From Pseudevernia furfuracea (lineage: Eukaryota; Ascomycota; Lecanoromycetes; Lecanorales; Parmeliaceae), in assembly GCA_022315425.1 (NCBI GenBank), contig JAIUPT010000041.1, positions 1,798,001 through 1,862,000 on the forward strand: 64,000 nucleotides of DNA, given 5' to 3'. This document shows positions 8,308 to 19,547 of the stretch, piece by piece; the stretch's first letter is position 1, and the number at the start of each line of letters is the position of its first letter. Under the pieces are notes generated by a model, which saw nothing but the letters and a program-made list of their open reading frames with translations, did not search any database and had not been told where the DNA came from. The position numbers and the translations under genes were made by a program.

Positions 8308-10854
8308 CTATCCAACAATACACAATCCAACGATCATAATGATCGTCTGCACGGGGTGCGAGACCCAGTACAGCACTTTACCTACAAAGACAAGCACCCT
8401 TCTCAAAACCATGAATAAATTCAGAAGCACCAGCAAATAAACAGCGGCGAGAGCAAGATCTTTTATCGCTCTGAAATAATCCCGTGTTGTTGCATTTGCC
8501 GTTCTCAGGGTGGTCAAGGCAGGCGATGCGTGATGCATTGTCCTCATGACATGGCCCATCATCCGGTGAAGAACTTGCTGGATAGATCCCAGCTTATGTA
8601 AAGGTTCGACCCAAGCTTCTGCGGCGTATAACCACAACTTTACATCTGCTGCTTTCTCGAAGACTGATCGTCTACGCGTCAGAGTTTCTTCCTGCATTGA
8701 AGTCGTCAAGTCTGAGCGTTTAGGTTCCTCCTCGACATCGGCCCACTGTCCAGCAAACCATGACCTGCTATCGCCGCCAGTAGTAAGATCTGCGGGCAGG
8801 GTTGCCTGCTCCTTGTCGTCAGCAATACGTTGAAGCCTTACTCCTGGTAGGGCCCTAAATTCGTTACCACGGTGGCCGTATGTAGGGGTGCATCCACCGC
8901 CACTTTGGTGCCGCTGAATGCGCTCTCGAGCGACGTTTGCGCTTCCGAGACTTAGTCCTTGCGTCATGTGCGTGGGGCTTGCTAGATTTCTCTGCCGGTT
9001 CTCGCATGGTGGTTGCCTGAGACAGTCTGCGGGCACTGATGTCTTCCTCTGGTATCTTGTCTCTGCCAGGCCTCTCGCGAGGTCGGCCTTCTCTGCGGGT
9101 CCGACTGCTCGGCTCCTTCCTGTCACCAAGCCTGACGTATGGAGAGTGTCCGCTGGGTTGGCGCTGGGGTAAGCTTGCTTGTTTCTGGGTGTACTTCCTT
9201 GACGGTAGCCATCCAGAGGCGTCTCGCGCCCGGGAGAAATGTGGTTCACTCTCGGAATGACGCTGTTCCCTTCTTGCCTCTGCATTTTGGGTCTCTGTTT
9301 CTGCTTTGGCCCCTTTATCGAAGTGGTAGTGAAAGTGGTGGTGCACACATCCTCTACAGTTTGCCTTTGTTGCCCTAATGGCCTCAGCCTTGCCGGCAAT
9401 AGGTGCGCTGGGCGACGGTAAGAAGACGTTTCTAGGTTGGCGAAGTGGTTGGGATGTGGAAATTGCAGGTGGGGAAGGTACTGGACTAAGGTCTGAGAAG
9501 TCGGTGGAGGATCTGACAGCGTTGGGGATGGGTTTGATTTTGACTCGTTTTGAAGGCACGGGTGTGCTTGCCCACTGCTCAGATAAGACTGGGATTGGGT
9601 AGCGCTCGCTGTCTGGCTGCATGTCAATCGGGACCTTCGGCCTAAAAAAGGATCCGTCTTTCTCATGCTGTTGCTGATGATGTCTGCGCAGGATCCAAAC
9701 GATGATCCTTTTGGTGTGTTGCTTGGAGTCTTCATTCTGACTTTTGGCCGCTTCATGATGTCTTTCCTCGGCGTTGGTAGAGAAGATGCTCGGTTATTTG
9801 CGTTAATGATGACTGTGTCACCAGAATGATCCTTACGAACCACACCGCTTCCAACCTCCTTTCTTTGAATCTTGTGCAGTTTGATAGGGGGCGTGTTAGG
9901 TCCTTCAAGCGTCCATATTCTAGGCGATGGTAGTATATCAGGGTCAAGCATTGCAAGACTGCCTCCTCCATGTCTGTATACTTGAGCAATCCCCTCTTGG
10001 TATTTCTTGATCTGCTCATCCGTCATGTTATCCGGGTCGGGGTTATCCACACCACGCATCTCAACCAGCAATCGATCTTCCAACTGCTTTATAGAAACCG
10101 CTCGACTCAGCTTGTCGCTCATACTTTGAGCAATGGGGCTTAAGAGTGGACTCTCTACCAGACTCCATCCAAGGCTGTCCTGCTTCCACTTCCCACTGCG
10201 GGTCCTTCTCGCGGGCGATGGACCGGCTGGTCCGACTTTACCCACAGCAATGTAGTCACCCCCAAGGCACTCCTCGCTGTTATCACTGACAACATATGGA
10301 CTCACAAGTCCGGTCCTTGGGTTGGCTCCACGCTCCACCAGTTGATCGTCTCTGCTCACAGTTCTCATTCTCCCTCGCCTTGGCCCAGGCCAACTGCTTC
10401 TCCTCTCAATCCTTTCTTCGTGCTTCCGCTCTTGCCTGAGCCGAGTTGAAGCTTCTGCTTCGTCTCTAATTCTATCACTATTGCATTGCTCAGTCCATTC
10501 CACAAAATGTGCTTGTTCGCATTCGCCAAGTGGACCTTTGATGGGCACCGGTTTCCGCTTGACGTTCTGACTGGGAGCTTGGATGCCTAGTCCTGCGCCC
10601 TGGACCCTCGACTTGGCTCTCTTGTTATCAGTGTCAAGGTAGCCGAAGACTCTGGCTGTGGCATCGGTACTCCATATTCCTGGGGCGACCTCGTAGGGCT
10701 CGACAGGTGAGGAAGGCCGAGGAGGAGGCTTCTTGCGGAAGAGGTTGAGTGTTGCGATGGACGGAAATAGGGATGAATTCTCTCTTTTCTTAAGCCTAGA
10801 GGTGCACAAGGGAGCGGCTTTAACAGAAGTATTCGGAGTAGGTGGGGAAGACAT
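8308..10854 (-). CDS. Uncharacterised disordered protein with C-terminal membrane segment
   Basis: A single 848-codon frame starts at MSSPPTPNTSVK. Residues 1-700 are low-complexity, rich in Ser, Pro, Arg and Glu. The last ~100 residues hold amphipathic and hydrophobic helices (LALAAVYLLVLLNLF, VLVFVGKVLYWVSH, IIMIVGLCIVG), suggesting a C-terminal membrane anchor. I do not recognise the family. Oddity: between 9622 and 8864 a second minus-strand frame is open for 252 codons, and its composition (Lys/Glu/Arg-rich) resembles the flanks better than the annotated frame. An extra base in the A6 run at 9644-9649 would join the N-terminal part to it. The middle third of the protein is therefore uncertain. 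Confidence 0.6.
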   Translation of the reverse strand: MSSPPTPNTSVKAAPLCTSRLKKRENSSLFPSIATLNLFRKKPPPRPSSPVEPYEVAPGIWSTDATARVFGYLDTDNKRAKSRVQGAGLGIQAPSQNVKRKPVPIKGPLGECEQAHFVEWTEQCNSDRIRDEAEASTRLRQERKHEERIERRSSWPGPRRGRMRTVSRDDQLVERGANPRTGLVSPYVVSDNSEECLGGDYIAVGKVGPAGPSPARRTRSGKWKQDSLGWSLVESPLLSPIAQSMSDKLSRAVSIKQLEDRLLVEMRGVDNPDPDNMTDEQIKKYQEGIAQVYRHGGGSLAMLDPDILPSPRIWTLEGPNTPPIKLHKIQRKEVGSGVVRKDHSGDTVIINANNRASSLPTPRKDIMKRPKVRMKTPSNTPKGSSFGSCADIISNSMRKTDPFLGRRSRLTCSQTASATQSQSYLSSGQAHPCLQNESKSNPSPTLSDPPPTSQTLVQYLPHLQFPHPNHFANLETSSYRRPAHLLPARLRPLGQQRQTVEDVCTTTFTTTSIKGPKQKQRPKMQRQEGNSVIPRVNHISPGRETPLDGYRQGSTPRNKQAYPSANPADTLHTSGLVTGRSRAVGPAEKADLARGLAETRYQRKTSVPADCLRQPPCENRQRNLASPTHMTQGLSLGSANVARERIQRHQSGGGCTPTYGHRGNEFRALPGVRLQRIADDKEQATLPADLTTGGDSRSWFAGQWADVEEEPKRSDLTTSMQEETLTRRRSVFEKAADVKLWLYAAEAWVEPLHKLGSIQQVLHRMMGHVMRTMHHASPALTTLRTANATTRDYFRAIKDLALAAVYLLVLLNLFMVLRRVLVFVGKVLYWVSHPVQTIIMIVGLCIVG

Positions 10855-11654
10855 TGTTTGGGTGGAAACGCAAGTGCATTCCTCGTTGCTTAGGGATAGT
10901 CACTTAAGTATAACGCATTAGAATGAGTGCTAGCAATTATAAGACCTCAATGGGTGCAGAATGTAGCTATCTGATCACCAATTCTGTCATTTAGAATCTG
11001 GAAAGAGCCATTCGTTGACCACAGATTTTCCCGATATCGTCCTTTCTCTTTTATGGCTATTCTATGCACGAAGCACAATCAAGTAAAAGAATCTCGATAG
11101 CAATGTAGCTAATACTTCATGCAGTCTGGATATTGACGAGCTCTTCAATGACTTTGGATGAACACGTGAACACCCTCTGACCGTTTGGCTTGGGGTACCG
11201 ATCCCATAAAACCCTGCAGTTTGAGTCCTAATTCCGTTCATCTTGCTTGACTTCAGCAGAAGGTTGAACTCACTGTGAAGTCGGACTCTGAAATAAAATG
11301 GAAATTCATTTCGCACTAGATTATGATCCTCGGGAAACCATTGGAGATGGGTGGGCTAGAGACCCATCCAAGTGCAGGTGGAATTACATCGGGTCTGGAG
11401 AGCTCGAGGTGACACTGTATTCCCAAATGCGATTACGAACCTCTGCTGGTAGAAGGCCGAGGAGTCGAAGGGACCTCAAGCCTAAGACTGTTAGTTTGTG
11501 AATTGCGATAAGCAAGCTATACCAAGCACTCATACTTGCGATGCTGGTCAATTGAGTTTGTAGGCATTCAAAAATTTGGTGTTGAGGGCTGAACTAGACT
11601 CATCGTGAAGGTTACCCCTGGAGAGTACTGCCTCAATTTTCAAATCTCTGGAAC
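10855..11654. other. Intergenic, about 800 bp
   Basis: Upstream region of the 8308-10854 gene and probable 3' UTR of the next minus-strand gene. No convincing frame, RNA gene or repeat was seen. Confidence 0.6.
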
Positions 11655-13048
11655 TCAGAACCTCCCGCTCTCTCTTCTTGATTCAGTTCCGCGCAAATGC
11701 CCCCACCGCTGTCCGTTCGGCATTGGAGCAAGACTACTTCGCTTCAATGGACTACCCTCCCTCTTCACAGGACTCAAGCTCCTTTCCCGCTGGCCTTGCG
11801 GACCAACGAAATTTGTAGACGCTGACTTGCGAAGCGGCGAGTTTGCATGAGAGAAAACCCCTAAGCTCCCACCGTCTCTAGTACCAGCAGCTCTGAACTG
11901 GGGCTGTCGAATGGCGGTCTGTGGACGTATGGGCGACGATGCATCGCGGAGATGAGCTGGAGTCTGCACTGATGGTGCTATACTTGTCGAGGCACCTCCT
12001 GACGGCATCGCTGGCCAAGCAGAGCCATCAGGATCCACATGTTTGGCGTAATTGGGGTTCGGCCGAGTACGAAAACCCCTGTTTATGATGAACGTAGGCG
12101 AGTAAACATCCACAGAATCATTTTCATCTTCGTATTGTGGCATGCCATCAGTGGAAGTTCTTGAACTGCTGTATTGAGTTCCTACATCTCGCATCTGGGG
12201 TTGAGTGCGCGGATGAACGTATTTGGTGTCGTACTCATTCATGACCTCCTTATGTATGACAGATGCATCTTTCGACTGCTGCGAGAAGCTAGATTGAAGG
12301 AGCAGCATTTGCGCAGACATGAGGCCGGCCAACACCACTGTCGTTATGATGGTGGTGCTCGGTCTAGGATCGGAGATTGCAGTTGGTAGGAAAAGCCAAT
12401 ACACCAAGATATGCCCAGGACTGAACAAACAAAACATTCGGAGGGAAACTGGAGTCGGGTCCCACACTGCAATTTCCCAGACGTCTCTTGTGGCATCCGG
12501 ATGTGATCGAGCTTCTGCATTCTCGCGGGCAAGCATGTTCGATAAAAAGCGGAGAGGAGATGAAGCTATAGGGGAAGAGTCTACACGGACACGGTGAGCA
12601 GACGGCGTGCTTGGGGCAGTGTCCACAGAGCTTTCGAAAAGTCTGTAATGCCGTTGCCGGTGAAAAGTGTAGGCGGCGTTCACAAAGGACAGTAGGGAAA
12701 GGAGATGGACAAGGAAGGCTGCCTATTACACATTTCCACTTAGATGGCTGTTGTTTGGTCTGCTGTGGAAGGGAGCCTTACAAACCAGGCCAACCAGGGG
12801 GTATAAGCTATGTCGTCTCCAAAGACATCATCATCCCCGCCTTTCCTAGTGCTGGATGTAGTGTTTGCTCTTGCAACCAGGAACACCACGTTCAACAGAA
12901 GGCCGATTGGATTAGCCCATTCCTTCTTCCACTGGTCCCAATCGTTCGAATCCAATTCCTCGGAGAGCCATAATAGGAAGTCCAGCGGGTTGAGATAGCC
13001 TTTAACACGTTCTACCAGCGGCCGTCGCCGAATAAGGCGTGGTGCCAT
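11655..13048 (-). CDS. NUR1: Nuclear rim protein Nur1 (DUF2418 family)
   Basis: An inner-nuclear-membrane protein of the CLIP complex that tethers rDNA and heterochromatin in yeasts. Exons are 12782-13048 and 11655-12722, with a 59-bp GT-AG intron, giving 444 aa. Family features in order: RRRPLVERVKGYLNPLDFLL, a first hydrophobic segment (ANPIGLLLNVVFLVARAN), a second reformed across the splice (WLAWF-AAFLVHLLSLLSF), YTFHRQRHYRLFE, STPSAHRVRVDSSP, then DVWEIAVWDPTPVSLRMFC and FSPGHILVYWLFLP. The C-terminal ~200 residues are disordered and Ser/Pro-rich. It is divergent from VMA7 (314 bp between starts). Confidence 0.92.
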
Positions 13049-13362
13049 ACTGAACGTTTCTCTGAAGGCAAGAAGGAGTGTGAGGGGTAGTGTTCAACCC
13101 TAAACGTTGACCATGAAAGGCGGACCATTAGAGACTCATTTGCATTGAGGAGGCGCACGAGGAACGCGCAATTAAGCACGAATATATCAACACAGCAAGA
13201 TGCTGAAGAACAGGGCTACCCTCACGAGTTCACGCCTAAAAGCTAAAAGCAACTTGGGCGGCCCGGCGCGAGTCTTGGCGCCCTGTCTAAGGATTTAACG
13301 GGGATTCCTTCTCTAAAAGTACCTTATCAGCCCAATAGCATTGAACACCGTCGTCTCTTGTC

Positions 13363-13914
13363 ATGGCAGCTCCACCATCGGCGTACAAAGATCGCCATTT
13401 TCTAGCTGTGATAGGTGATGAGGTCGGCATCTATCTACCTGAGGTGACTTGGCTGCCTCATGCTTACATTGTGACCTAGGACTCTGTGACAGGCCTGCTG
13501 CTCGCTGGCATTGGTGTATGCCCAAGTCCAAGCTAATAGCCGCTATACAAGTATACTGACCACGGGAATATAGCATGTCACCCAACCTCCAGACGCCCAG
13601 AAAAATTTTCTCGTTGTAGATGCCAAAACAGAAAACTCAACTATTGAGCAAGCCTTCGACAACTTTACGCAGAAGCGAAAGGATATTGCTATACTACTCA
13701 TCAATCAACATGTGCGTCAGGACTCTTAGGGCGGAATATGACGCTCCAACTTTCCGCTGACTGAAACACTCAGATCGCCGAGAAAATAAGGGGTAGGGTC
13801 GACACTTACACAGAGGCTTTCCCCGCACTGTTGGAGATCCCGAGCAAAGACCATCCGTACGATCCAGAGAAAGATAGCGTCCTGAAGAGGGTAAGAAGGT
13901 TGTTCGGAGAGTGA
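13363..13914 (+). CDS. VMA7: V-type ATPase subunit F
   Basis: A subunit of the V1 rotor stalk, needed for vacuolar acidification. The gene is split into four short exons: 13363-13422, 13480-13515, 13574-13711 and 13774-13914, with introns of 57, 58 and 62 bp. The spliced product is 124 aa, the usual size. It reads [33 protein letters not shown] and KDIAILLINQH-IAEKIRGRVD, ending LKRVRRLFGE. The first donor (GTCGGC) is weak. An alternative donor 24 bp on would add eight residues in a conserved loop and is less likely. Confidence 0.93.
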
Positions 13915-14311
13915 AAGGACGGACGACATCAGCGAAAGTTCATGGATCAGTCATAATTACCTACCAAATGCTTACACCATTTGATATAACGGGCGGTAGG
14001 AGTTTTCATCGGAGAAGGACGACGTTGTCAATCAATAGATGCGAGCGTTAAAGCTAGGTGATTCGCAACGAATTAAAGCAAATGTTCAATGATATACATT
14101 GTACTTGCAAGGCAGGCAGCTGGGCTGCCAAAGAGACATCTGTACATAAACCCGCCATTCAAACGCCAAAACAATGATTCCAGTCATCTTGGAACAATTC
14201 TCTGTACATGCCGGTTTGCCTTCTCTTAGATAGTAGTGGATAACCCGCGTAGGGAGTCACGCATGATGAATCCTTGAATGCAAAGTTTGAGTACATGTCA
14301 CTGTGAAGACC
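13915..14311. other. Convergent 3' spacer between VMA7 and NPC2
   Basis: About 400 bp between two converging genes, presumably both 3' UTRs and terminators. Nothing else was recognised. Confidence 0.6.
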
Positions 14312-14929
14312 TCAAAACTTGATTGATGCGTTCAAGCATGTGATCTTAACATTATCTTTGGTGTAGACATCTGCAGACACTGTGTAGTGCCCCTGCAAGT
14401 TTGTTGCGATCAGCATAAGCTCGCGGCACTACGTAGCAAGCTGTCACTCACAGGTGGAATCTCCTTTGGTAGGTCGACATCCTTTGTGATAATCTTCTCC
14501 CCGATCAATGGACACTCCTCATCCACGGCATTCTTCATCTGCTCGCAAAGATCGGCTTTTTGGTTGATCAAGCGTATCAAGCCATACTTGACAACCAGGA
14601 CAAGGTATGCGCCTTGCTCAACCTCTTCTGTAAAATTGCCCTTGGCCTTGATGGTAAGTGTCTTGCCACTGCAAGAGGCGTTAGCAATCCAAGCGGAATT
14701 TTGAATGCGCCGGATAGCGAACTTACGGCAAAGGAGGATTTGGATCTAGGTCCACGTTGTTGATGGTGAGAATGAAGTCATCGCTCTTGCCACAGAATTC
14801 GAGTGGGTTGTCACCAGGGACTTTGAGGTCTTCATCCAGAATTTTTTGGTCGCTACTGAAAAAAGAAAGGGAGCTGGATGTGGCAAGAGAAGAAAGGAAG
14901 AGGGGCAGAAGAGAGTTAGTGAGCTTCAT
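14312..14929 (-). CDS. NPC2: NPC2-type ML-domain sterol/phospholipid transfer protein
   Basis: Annotated in fungi as phosphatidylglycerol/phosphatidylinositol transfer protein; acts in the vacuole lumen. Exons are 14727-14929, 14452-14668 and 14312-14392, with introns of 58 and 59 bp, giving 166 aa. An N-terminal signal peptide (MKLTNSLLPLFLSSLA) is followed by the ML domain: PLEFCGKSDDFILTINNVD, PNPPLPGKTLTIKAKG, YGLIRLINQKADLCEQ, EECPLIGEK, and a final strand ITCLNASIKF. The five Cys seen (47, 97, 107, plus the terminal strand) fit the disulphide pattern loosely. The promoter carries a pentanucleotide repeat. Confidence 0.93.
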
Positions 14930-16631
14930 AGTCGTTGTGAAGTGACTGTCCAGGCTTGACAGGAGGGAAGAGAAGTTTTCTTAATCTGTATGGCAAGTGC
15001 GATGCGAGTAGGTGGAGAAAATCACATATGAATGATATGATGACCTAAGTACCTAGGTTTAAGGTAAGGTAAGGTAAGGTCAGATCAGGTAACAAACTAA
15101 TGTAGGTAAGACGGTAAGGTAAGGTAACAAATAGGTAACAATCACAAAAACTGAGATTGGCGGCTAAAAGTGACTACTCGAATTACGGAACTCTACCAGA
15201 CAGAGACTGCCGCCACTTACTTTAAAGACTTTTAAGTAGAGTACACCATCCCACTTAAACATTACAATCAGTACCGGTTAAAGACACTAAAAGCTTCGCC
15301 ACCAGTAGCTCCTGTGATCCTGTGATCCTATCATCCTATCATCCTCCTACATCATCAGAAGGCGAAGTGTCTAGTACTCTAATGTACCTATATCGAATAC
15401 CGATAGCAAAGTACCAAGAGGTTTATTCCTTGCATGAGTAGCGTTGCTAAAAGTAGATGGTCATGTATAAGAGCTAAACTTTCATATATTTCGATTATAC
15501 TCCGTAGCCATTTCTTTGCTGATTTTCTGGTCCAATTATTTCACCTTTCTAGCCAAATTTTCGCATTAGTATTTCGTCAGTACTGTATTCAACAGATTTG
15601 TGACCTCTCGGGTCAGTACGGAAATGCAGAAGCCGGATCTGTTGTACCTAGAATAGGTCTCTCTCGTACGGAGGACAAAGCTTCATAGAGTAGTCCCTTT
15701 TCGCCCGCATGACCCAAACTCCTTCCCATATATATTCTCCGCAGCACCCGTGCTTCAAAGTGCCTGTATCATCTCTGTCGGGCTCCAGAGACGCTGTCCT
15801 TTGATTTCGTACTCGTTCCCATGATGGCAGCTTGCCGCAGATCCGTCCTATTCAGCTAGGGCATGATGTTTGATAGATACTTGGGAGGTATAGGCCTTTA
15901 AGGATCTAATTGTTGGTAGGAAAGATGTTAAGATGGTGACAGAGTCGAGTCAAGCTATGTCTGAACAACAATTCATACGACATAGGTCCATTGGGGAAGT
16001 GGACCTTATCTCTTACTTTCCGTACACGAATTCTGATACCTCTGCAGAGCAACGGCGGAGCAATATGTTGATTCTTGAACAGTGGAACGTGAACGCTAAA
16101 AGGAGGGTTTTGATTTTCCGCTCCGCTTAGCTGTTTTGAGAAAAGCGTATTTTTTCTGTCGTTTCCCAGGGCCTTCCCTTCACCCTCTTTTTCACCATTC
16201 CTTCTCCCCTCCTCCATAACTCGACATTCATATCCATTCCCGTGTACCTTTTCGGGAGCTGCCTCCAAGGCCTGTATTATCCAAGGTTTTCTGGCAAGAG
16301 CACCGCCTCTCGCTCGCGATCCAAAGCTGGTTCTGCCCCCATACTCCTTGCTCCCTCTACGGTGTATGAAGGTACATCAGAAAAGTTTCATCTTTTGGAG
16401 TCGATCCAGTCTTCTCATGACAATCATCAACGGGAATCCTTCCACGCACCTCTCTCTGGCCTACAAAGCCTCTCGTTGTCCTCCGCCCTCGAGGGAGCCA
16501 CCTCTGAACCGCTGGATGATCCACCTACGAGATCTAGAACTGAACTGAGTCCAAGATAAGCTAGTATTTTCGCAACTTCGAGTCATGCGATTCAGGCTAC
16601 GAATACCTCTTACGACTCGATCCTTAATCTC
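14930..16631. other. Intergenic, divergent upstream regions of NPC2 and SET3
   Basis: 1.7 kb between divergent start codons. It holds a GGTAA-type microsatellite and several short frames with no family resemblance. The SET3 side probably includes a long 5' UTR, possibly with small upstream frames. Confidence 0.55.
15060..15136. repeat. (ggtaa)n microsatellite in the NPC2 promoter
   Basis: Runs of ggtaa units (aaggtaaggtaaggtaaggt and a second run near 15111-15126) lie ~130-200 bp upstream of the NPC2 start. This is simple sequence that also creates many splice-donor-like words (ggtaag). Confidence 0.8.
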
Positions 16632-19547
16632 ATGAACCAAGGGGATTTTGTCTGCCATAGTATGACCGATCTTTCTCTCAACACGCACACTGCGACCTCC
16701 GTCCAGACGACTGCTGGGTCTGTGCCTTCAACAATTTCTGCGCATCCACAAGATTCTACCCATGCGCCTGGTGATGAGGTCGAAGACTACATTATAAAGT
16801 GCATCTGCGGCTTTCGAGAGGATGATGGGAACACGGTTTACTGCGACCTGTGTGACACCTGGCAGCATACAGAATGCTATTATAGAGATAAGCACGGTAA
16901 TGTGCCCACAAAAGAGGAGCTCGAAGTTATCGATCACTTTTGCGCAGGCTGCCGACCAAGATCGCTCAATGCAAAAGGTGCAGCTGAGCGACAGCGGATC
17001 CGGCGGAAAGAACTCGACCCAGGCGATCGAAAAGTCAAGAAAACCACAGCAAAGAGTCACAAGAAGAAGATCAGAGGGCCGGAATCCAATGGGCTCCTTA
17101 TCAATGGATGGGATCACAACGACCAAGACCTTTCCAACGACAACGCGAGCCAGAGTCCACGCGATCAACACCTGCCCGCGAAAAGGCCCAAGACGTACCA
17201 TCGGCCTTCGCATTCCATGCAGCTCTCGGCCCTGTCGCAAAATTCCAATTCACATCTTCACAAGCGGTCCGGGTCGACCCTCCGCAGTCCGTCCAAGGTC
17301 CACGGAAAACATTCACCGACCGAGTACGCAAGGGAACCGTACAGTGACGAATTCCTGAGCCTCTACGAAAATGATCCTGGAGATACACCCATGCAAACGA
17401 ATCTTCTCAATGACATTAGCATTACGCGAGACTTGTCCCATTGGTCTCGCGATGTTGAGCTACTAAGACAAGCAACAAATGGATTAACACCCCAAGATGT
17501 CTTCAATCGCTGCGACCAGCCACTGGACTCCATGCCTCTACCCGATCTCAACAAGGAATACCGGGAGGAAGAGAGCACTGTTCTTGGTGGCCGACGGCCC
17601 CGATGGACTTATCTCACGATAGATTCCTTCAGGCCAAAAGACTCCATAGTTGGTGAACTCCGCGGCAAAATCGGCCATATGCAGCATTATATTCAAGATC
17701 CAAACAACCGATGGGAATACCTACGTCATCCCGCTCCGTTCGTCTTCTTCCATCCAAAACTTCCTATTTATATCGACACGCGCTCCGAGGGCACTATCTG
17801 TCGCTATTTACGGAGGAGTTGTGTTCCCAACTTGAGTATGAAAACGTTCTTGGAGAATGGCTGTGACTATCACTTCTGCTTTGTCGCCAATAAAAATCTG
17901 GATGCTGGGACGGAGTTGACTATAGGATGGGTCTTGGACGCGCATATCCGAAGCTTCATCTATCACCGCAATCAAGACGAAGTGAAGATGGAAGGCGATG
18001 TTAACGCTGAAGAGGAATATGTTACCGACTGGGCGGCCAAAGTTCTGGGAGACTTTGGTGGCTGTGCATGCAATTCCGAAGAGTGTTCTTTTGCCCGCTA
18101 CGACCAGCGGATTACAGGCATCGTGAAAGGAAGGGACGGACATAACCATAAGCAAATGCAAGGGAATAACGATTGTGGAACGAATAGCAGAGCCAGTAGC
18201 GAGCAGGACGACGGACGATCCTCATGTGGGTCTCAACCTCAAAGTCGGGACATGACACCCACTCGCAACCCTTCTAGCGACATGGGTCTTGGTGTGGAGA
18301 TTTCCGATCGTGAAAAGAGGAAGATTGCTGCACTAGAGAAGAATTTTGAGCAGCTTGAGAATGATAAGCATCAGCCTGCTCATAAGAAGAAGAAAAGGAA
18401 CAGTGGCGGGTCAAATGTCAACACACCCTCTGCTGGCACATCTGTAAGCACTCATTTAAATGTCGCAGCACCGGAACCGGCTGATAGTTTGAAACAGAAG
18501 CAGCTCGGTCACACCGCTATGCCCTTCTCTCAGCCCAATACTCTTGACTTATCCACGAAACCCCAGTACGCAGACGCAAGTACGTTGCGCAGGAAATCCG
18601 GATCTCCAATAACCAAATTGTCCAACGCATCTGCCAGGCCAAGAACTGGTGCTGCTACCAATGTCAAGAAGCGGTCATCTCAGCCTAACACACCCTCAAT
18701 ACCGTCTTCACTCATTCGCCCGAACTATGTCAGTACTGCCATGCAGACTGATCGCGATGATGAAGATGACTGGTACAAGCCGTCAGGCGCTCCTGTCCTA
18801 GCAAAAAAACCCTACATGTCTTTGACGAAGCGCCTTCTGCTCCGCTCTCAAAGAGATCGGGAAAAGCTCGAAGAGCGCGGGAAGGCATCAACAAACAATC
18901 CAACTCACTCAGAAGTAAACGGGGACTCTGGGAAACTCGTTGCTCCGCTGATGCATGTGGATACCGAGATGCAAGACCCAGGTTCTGGACAGTCGTCTTT
19001 GTCGGCGCTCGCGTCCACGGACTCTCTATTGCACACTCCTCCAAATACTGCAGAGCTCAAGCCTCCTCCACTTTGGTCTTCCAATGGGTTGCAGACAGCA
19101 GCGGAGCAGTCTCGGCCTATCAATGGCTTTCGTACCAACGACCTCCGAGTGCAACTGCCCTTAAAGCCGTCCGTGCCGACGGACTCCACCTCAAACACTC
19201 CTCTCATTGAGACACCCTCCTCCGCTGTACCCCAGTCGCCATTTGTTCAAAATTCATCATCTTACCCTTCATTATTTTCCAATCCCTCTTCCAACCTAGT
19301 GCAGCCGAGTCCGATCAAGAAGAAGGTCAGTCTGGGTGAGTACTTTAGTCGACGGAAGGGATCCCAACCGGCAACAGAGATGCCAGCAAGCAGCAGCCCG
19401 ACCATGCAGTACGGGACGCTCAAGCACCTAGGAAGCATGAATGGCGAGCCAAAAGATGGTGCCATGCACGGTAGCGCTATTGTGGAGACGCCGAAGGAGG
19501 AACATGATCCATTGGCGACAGGAGAGAGCAAGGATCCAAATCTTTGA
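16632..19547 (+). CDS. SET3: Set3-type PHD finger plus SET domain protein
   Basis: Scaffold of the Set3 histone-deacetylase complex; its PHD finger reads H3K4me2 behind polymerase II. An intron-free frame encodes 971 aa. The PHD finger at ~57-108 has the full C4HC3 set (CIC, CDLC, H-TEC, CAGC). The SET-like domain is at ~327-436, with RYLRRSCVPNLSMKTF and LTIGWVLD. A Cys cluster (GGCACNSEECSF) follows. The NHSC-type SET motif is altered to RRSC, in line with the known lack of methyltransferase activity in Set3. The C-terminal half is disordered. A second in-frame ATG at 16662 is an alternative start. It converges on MTR10. Confidence 0.92.
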   Translation: MNQGDFVCHSMTDLSLNTHTATSVQTTAGSVPSTISAHPQDSTHAPGDEVEDYIIKCICGFREDDGNTVYCDLCDTWQHTECYYRDKHGNVPTKEELEVIDHFCAGCRPRSLNAKGAAERQRIRRKELDPGDRKVKKTTAKSHKKKIRGPESNGLLINGWDHNDQDLSNDNASQSPRDQHLPAKRPKTYHRPSHSMQLSALSQNSNSHLHKRSGSTLRSPSKVHGKHSPTEYAREPYSDEFLSLYENDPGDTPMQTNLLNDISITRDLSHWSRDVELLRQATNGLTPQDVFNRCDQPLDSMPLPDLNKEYREEESTVLGGRRPRWTYLTIDSFRPKDSIVGELRGKIGHMQHYIQDPNNRWEYLRHPAPFVFFHPKLPIYIDTRSEGTICRYLRRSCVPNLSMKTFLENGCDYHFCFVANKNLDAGTELTIGWVLDAHIRSFIYHRNQDEVKMEGDVNAEEEYVTDWAAKVLGDFGGCACNSEECSFARYDQRITGIVKGRDGHNHKQMQGNNDCGTNSRASSEQDDGRSSCGSQPQSRDMTPTRNPSSDMGLGVEISDREKRKIAALEKNFEQLENDKHQPAHKKKKRNSGGSNVNTPSAGTSVSTHLNVAAPEPADSLKQKQLGHTAMPFSQPNTLDLSTKPQYADASTLRRKSGSPITKLSNASARPRTGAATNVKKRSSQPNTPSIPSSLIRPNYVSTAMQTDRDDEDDWYKPSGAPVLAKKPYMSLTKRLLLRSQRDREKLEERGKASTNNPTHSEVNGDSGKLVAPLMHVDTEMQDPGSGQSSLSALASTDSLLHTPPNTAELKPPPLWSSNGLQTAAEQSRPINGFRTNDLRVQLPLKPSVPTDSTSNTPLIETPSSAVPQSPFVQNSSSYPSLFSNPSSNLVQPSPIKKKVSLGEYFSRRKGSQPATEMPASSSPTMQYGTLKHLGSMNGEPKDGAMHGSAIVETPKEEHDPLATGESKDPNL

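Noticed and set aside
13423..13446. Alternative VMA7 donor adding eight residues
   Set aside because: It would interrupt the conserved GDE-DSVTG loop of subunit F.
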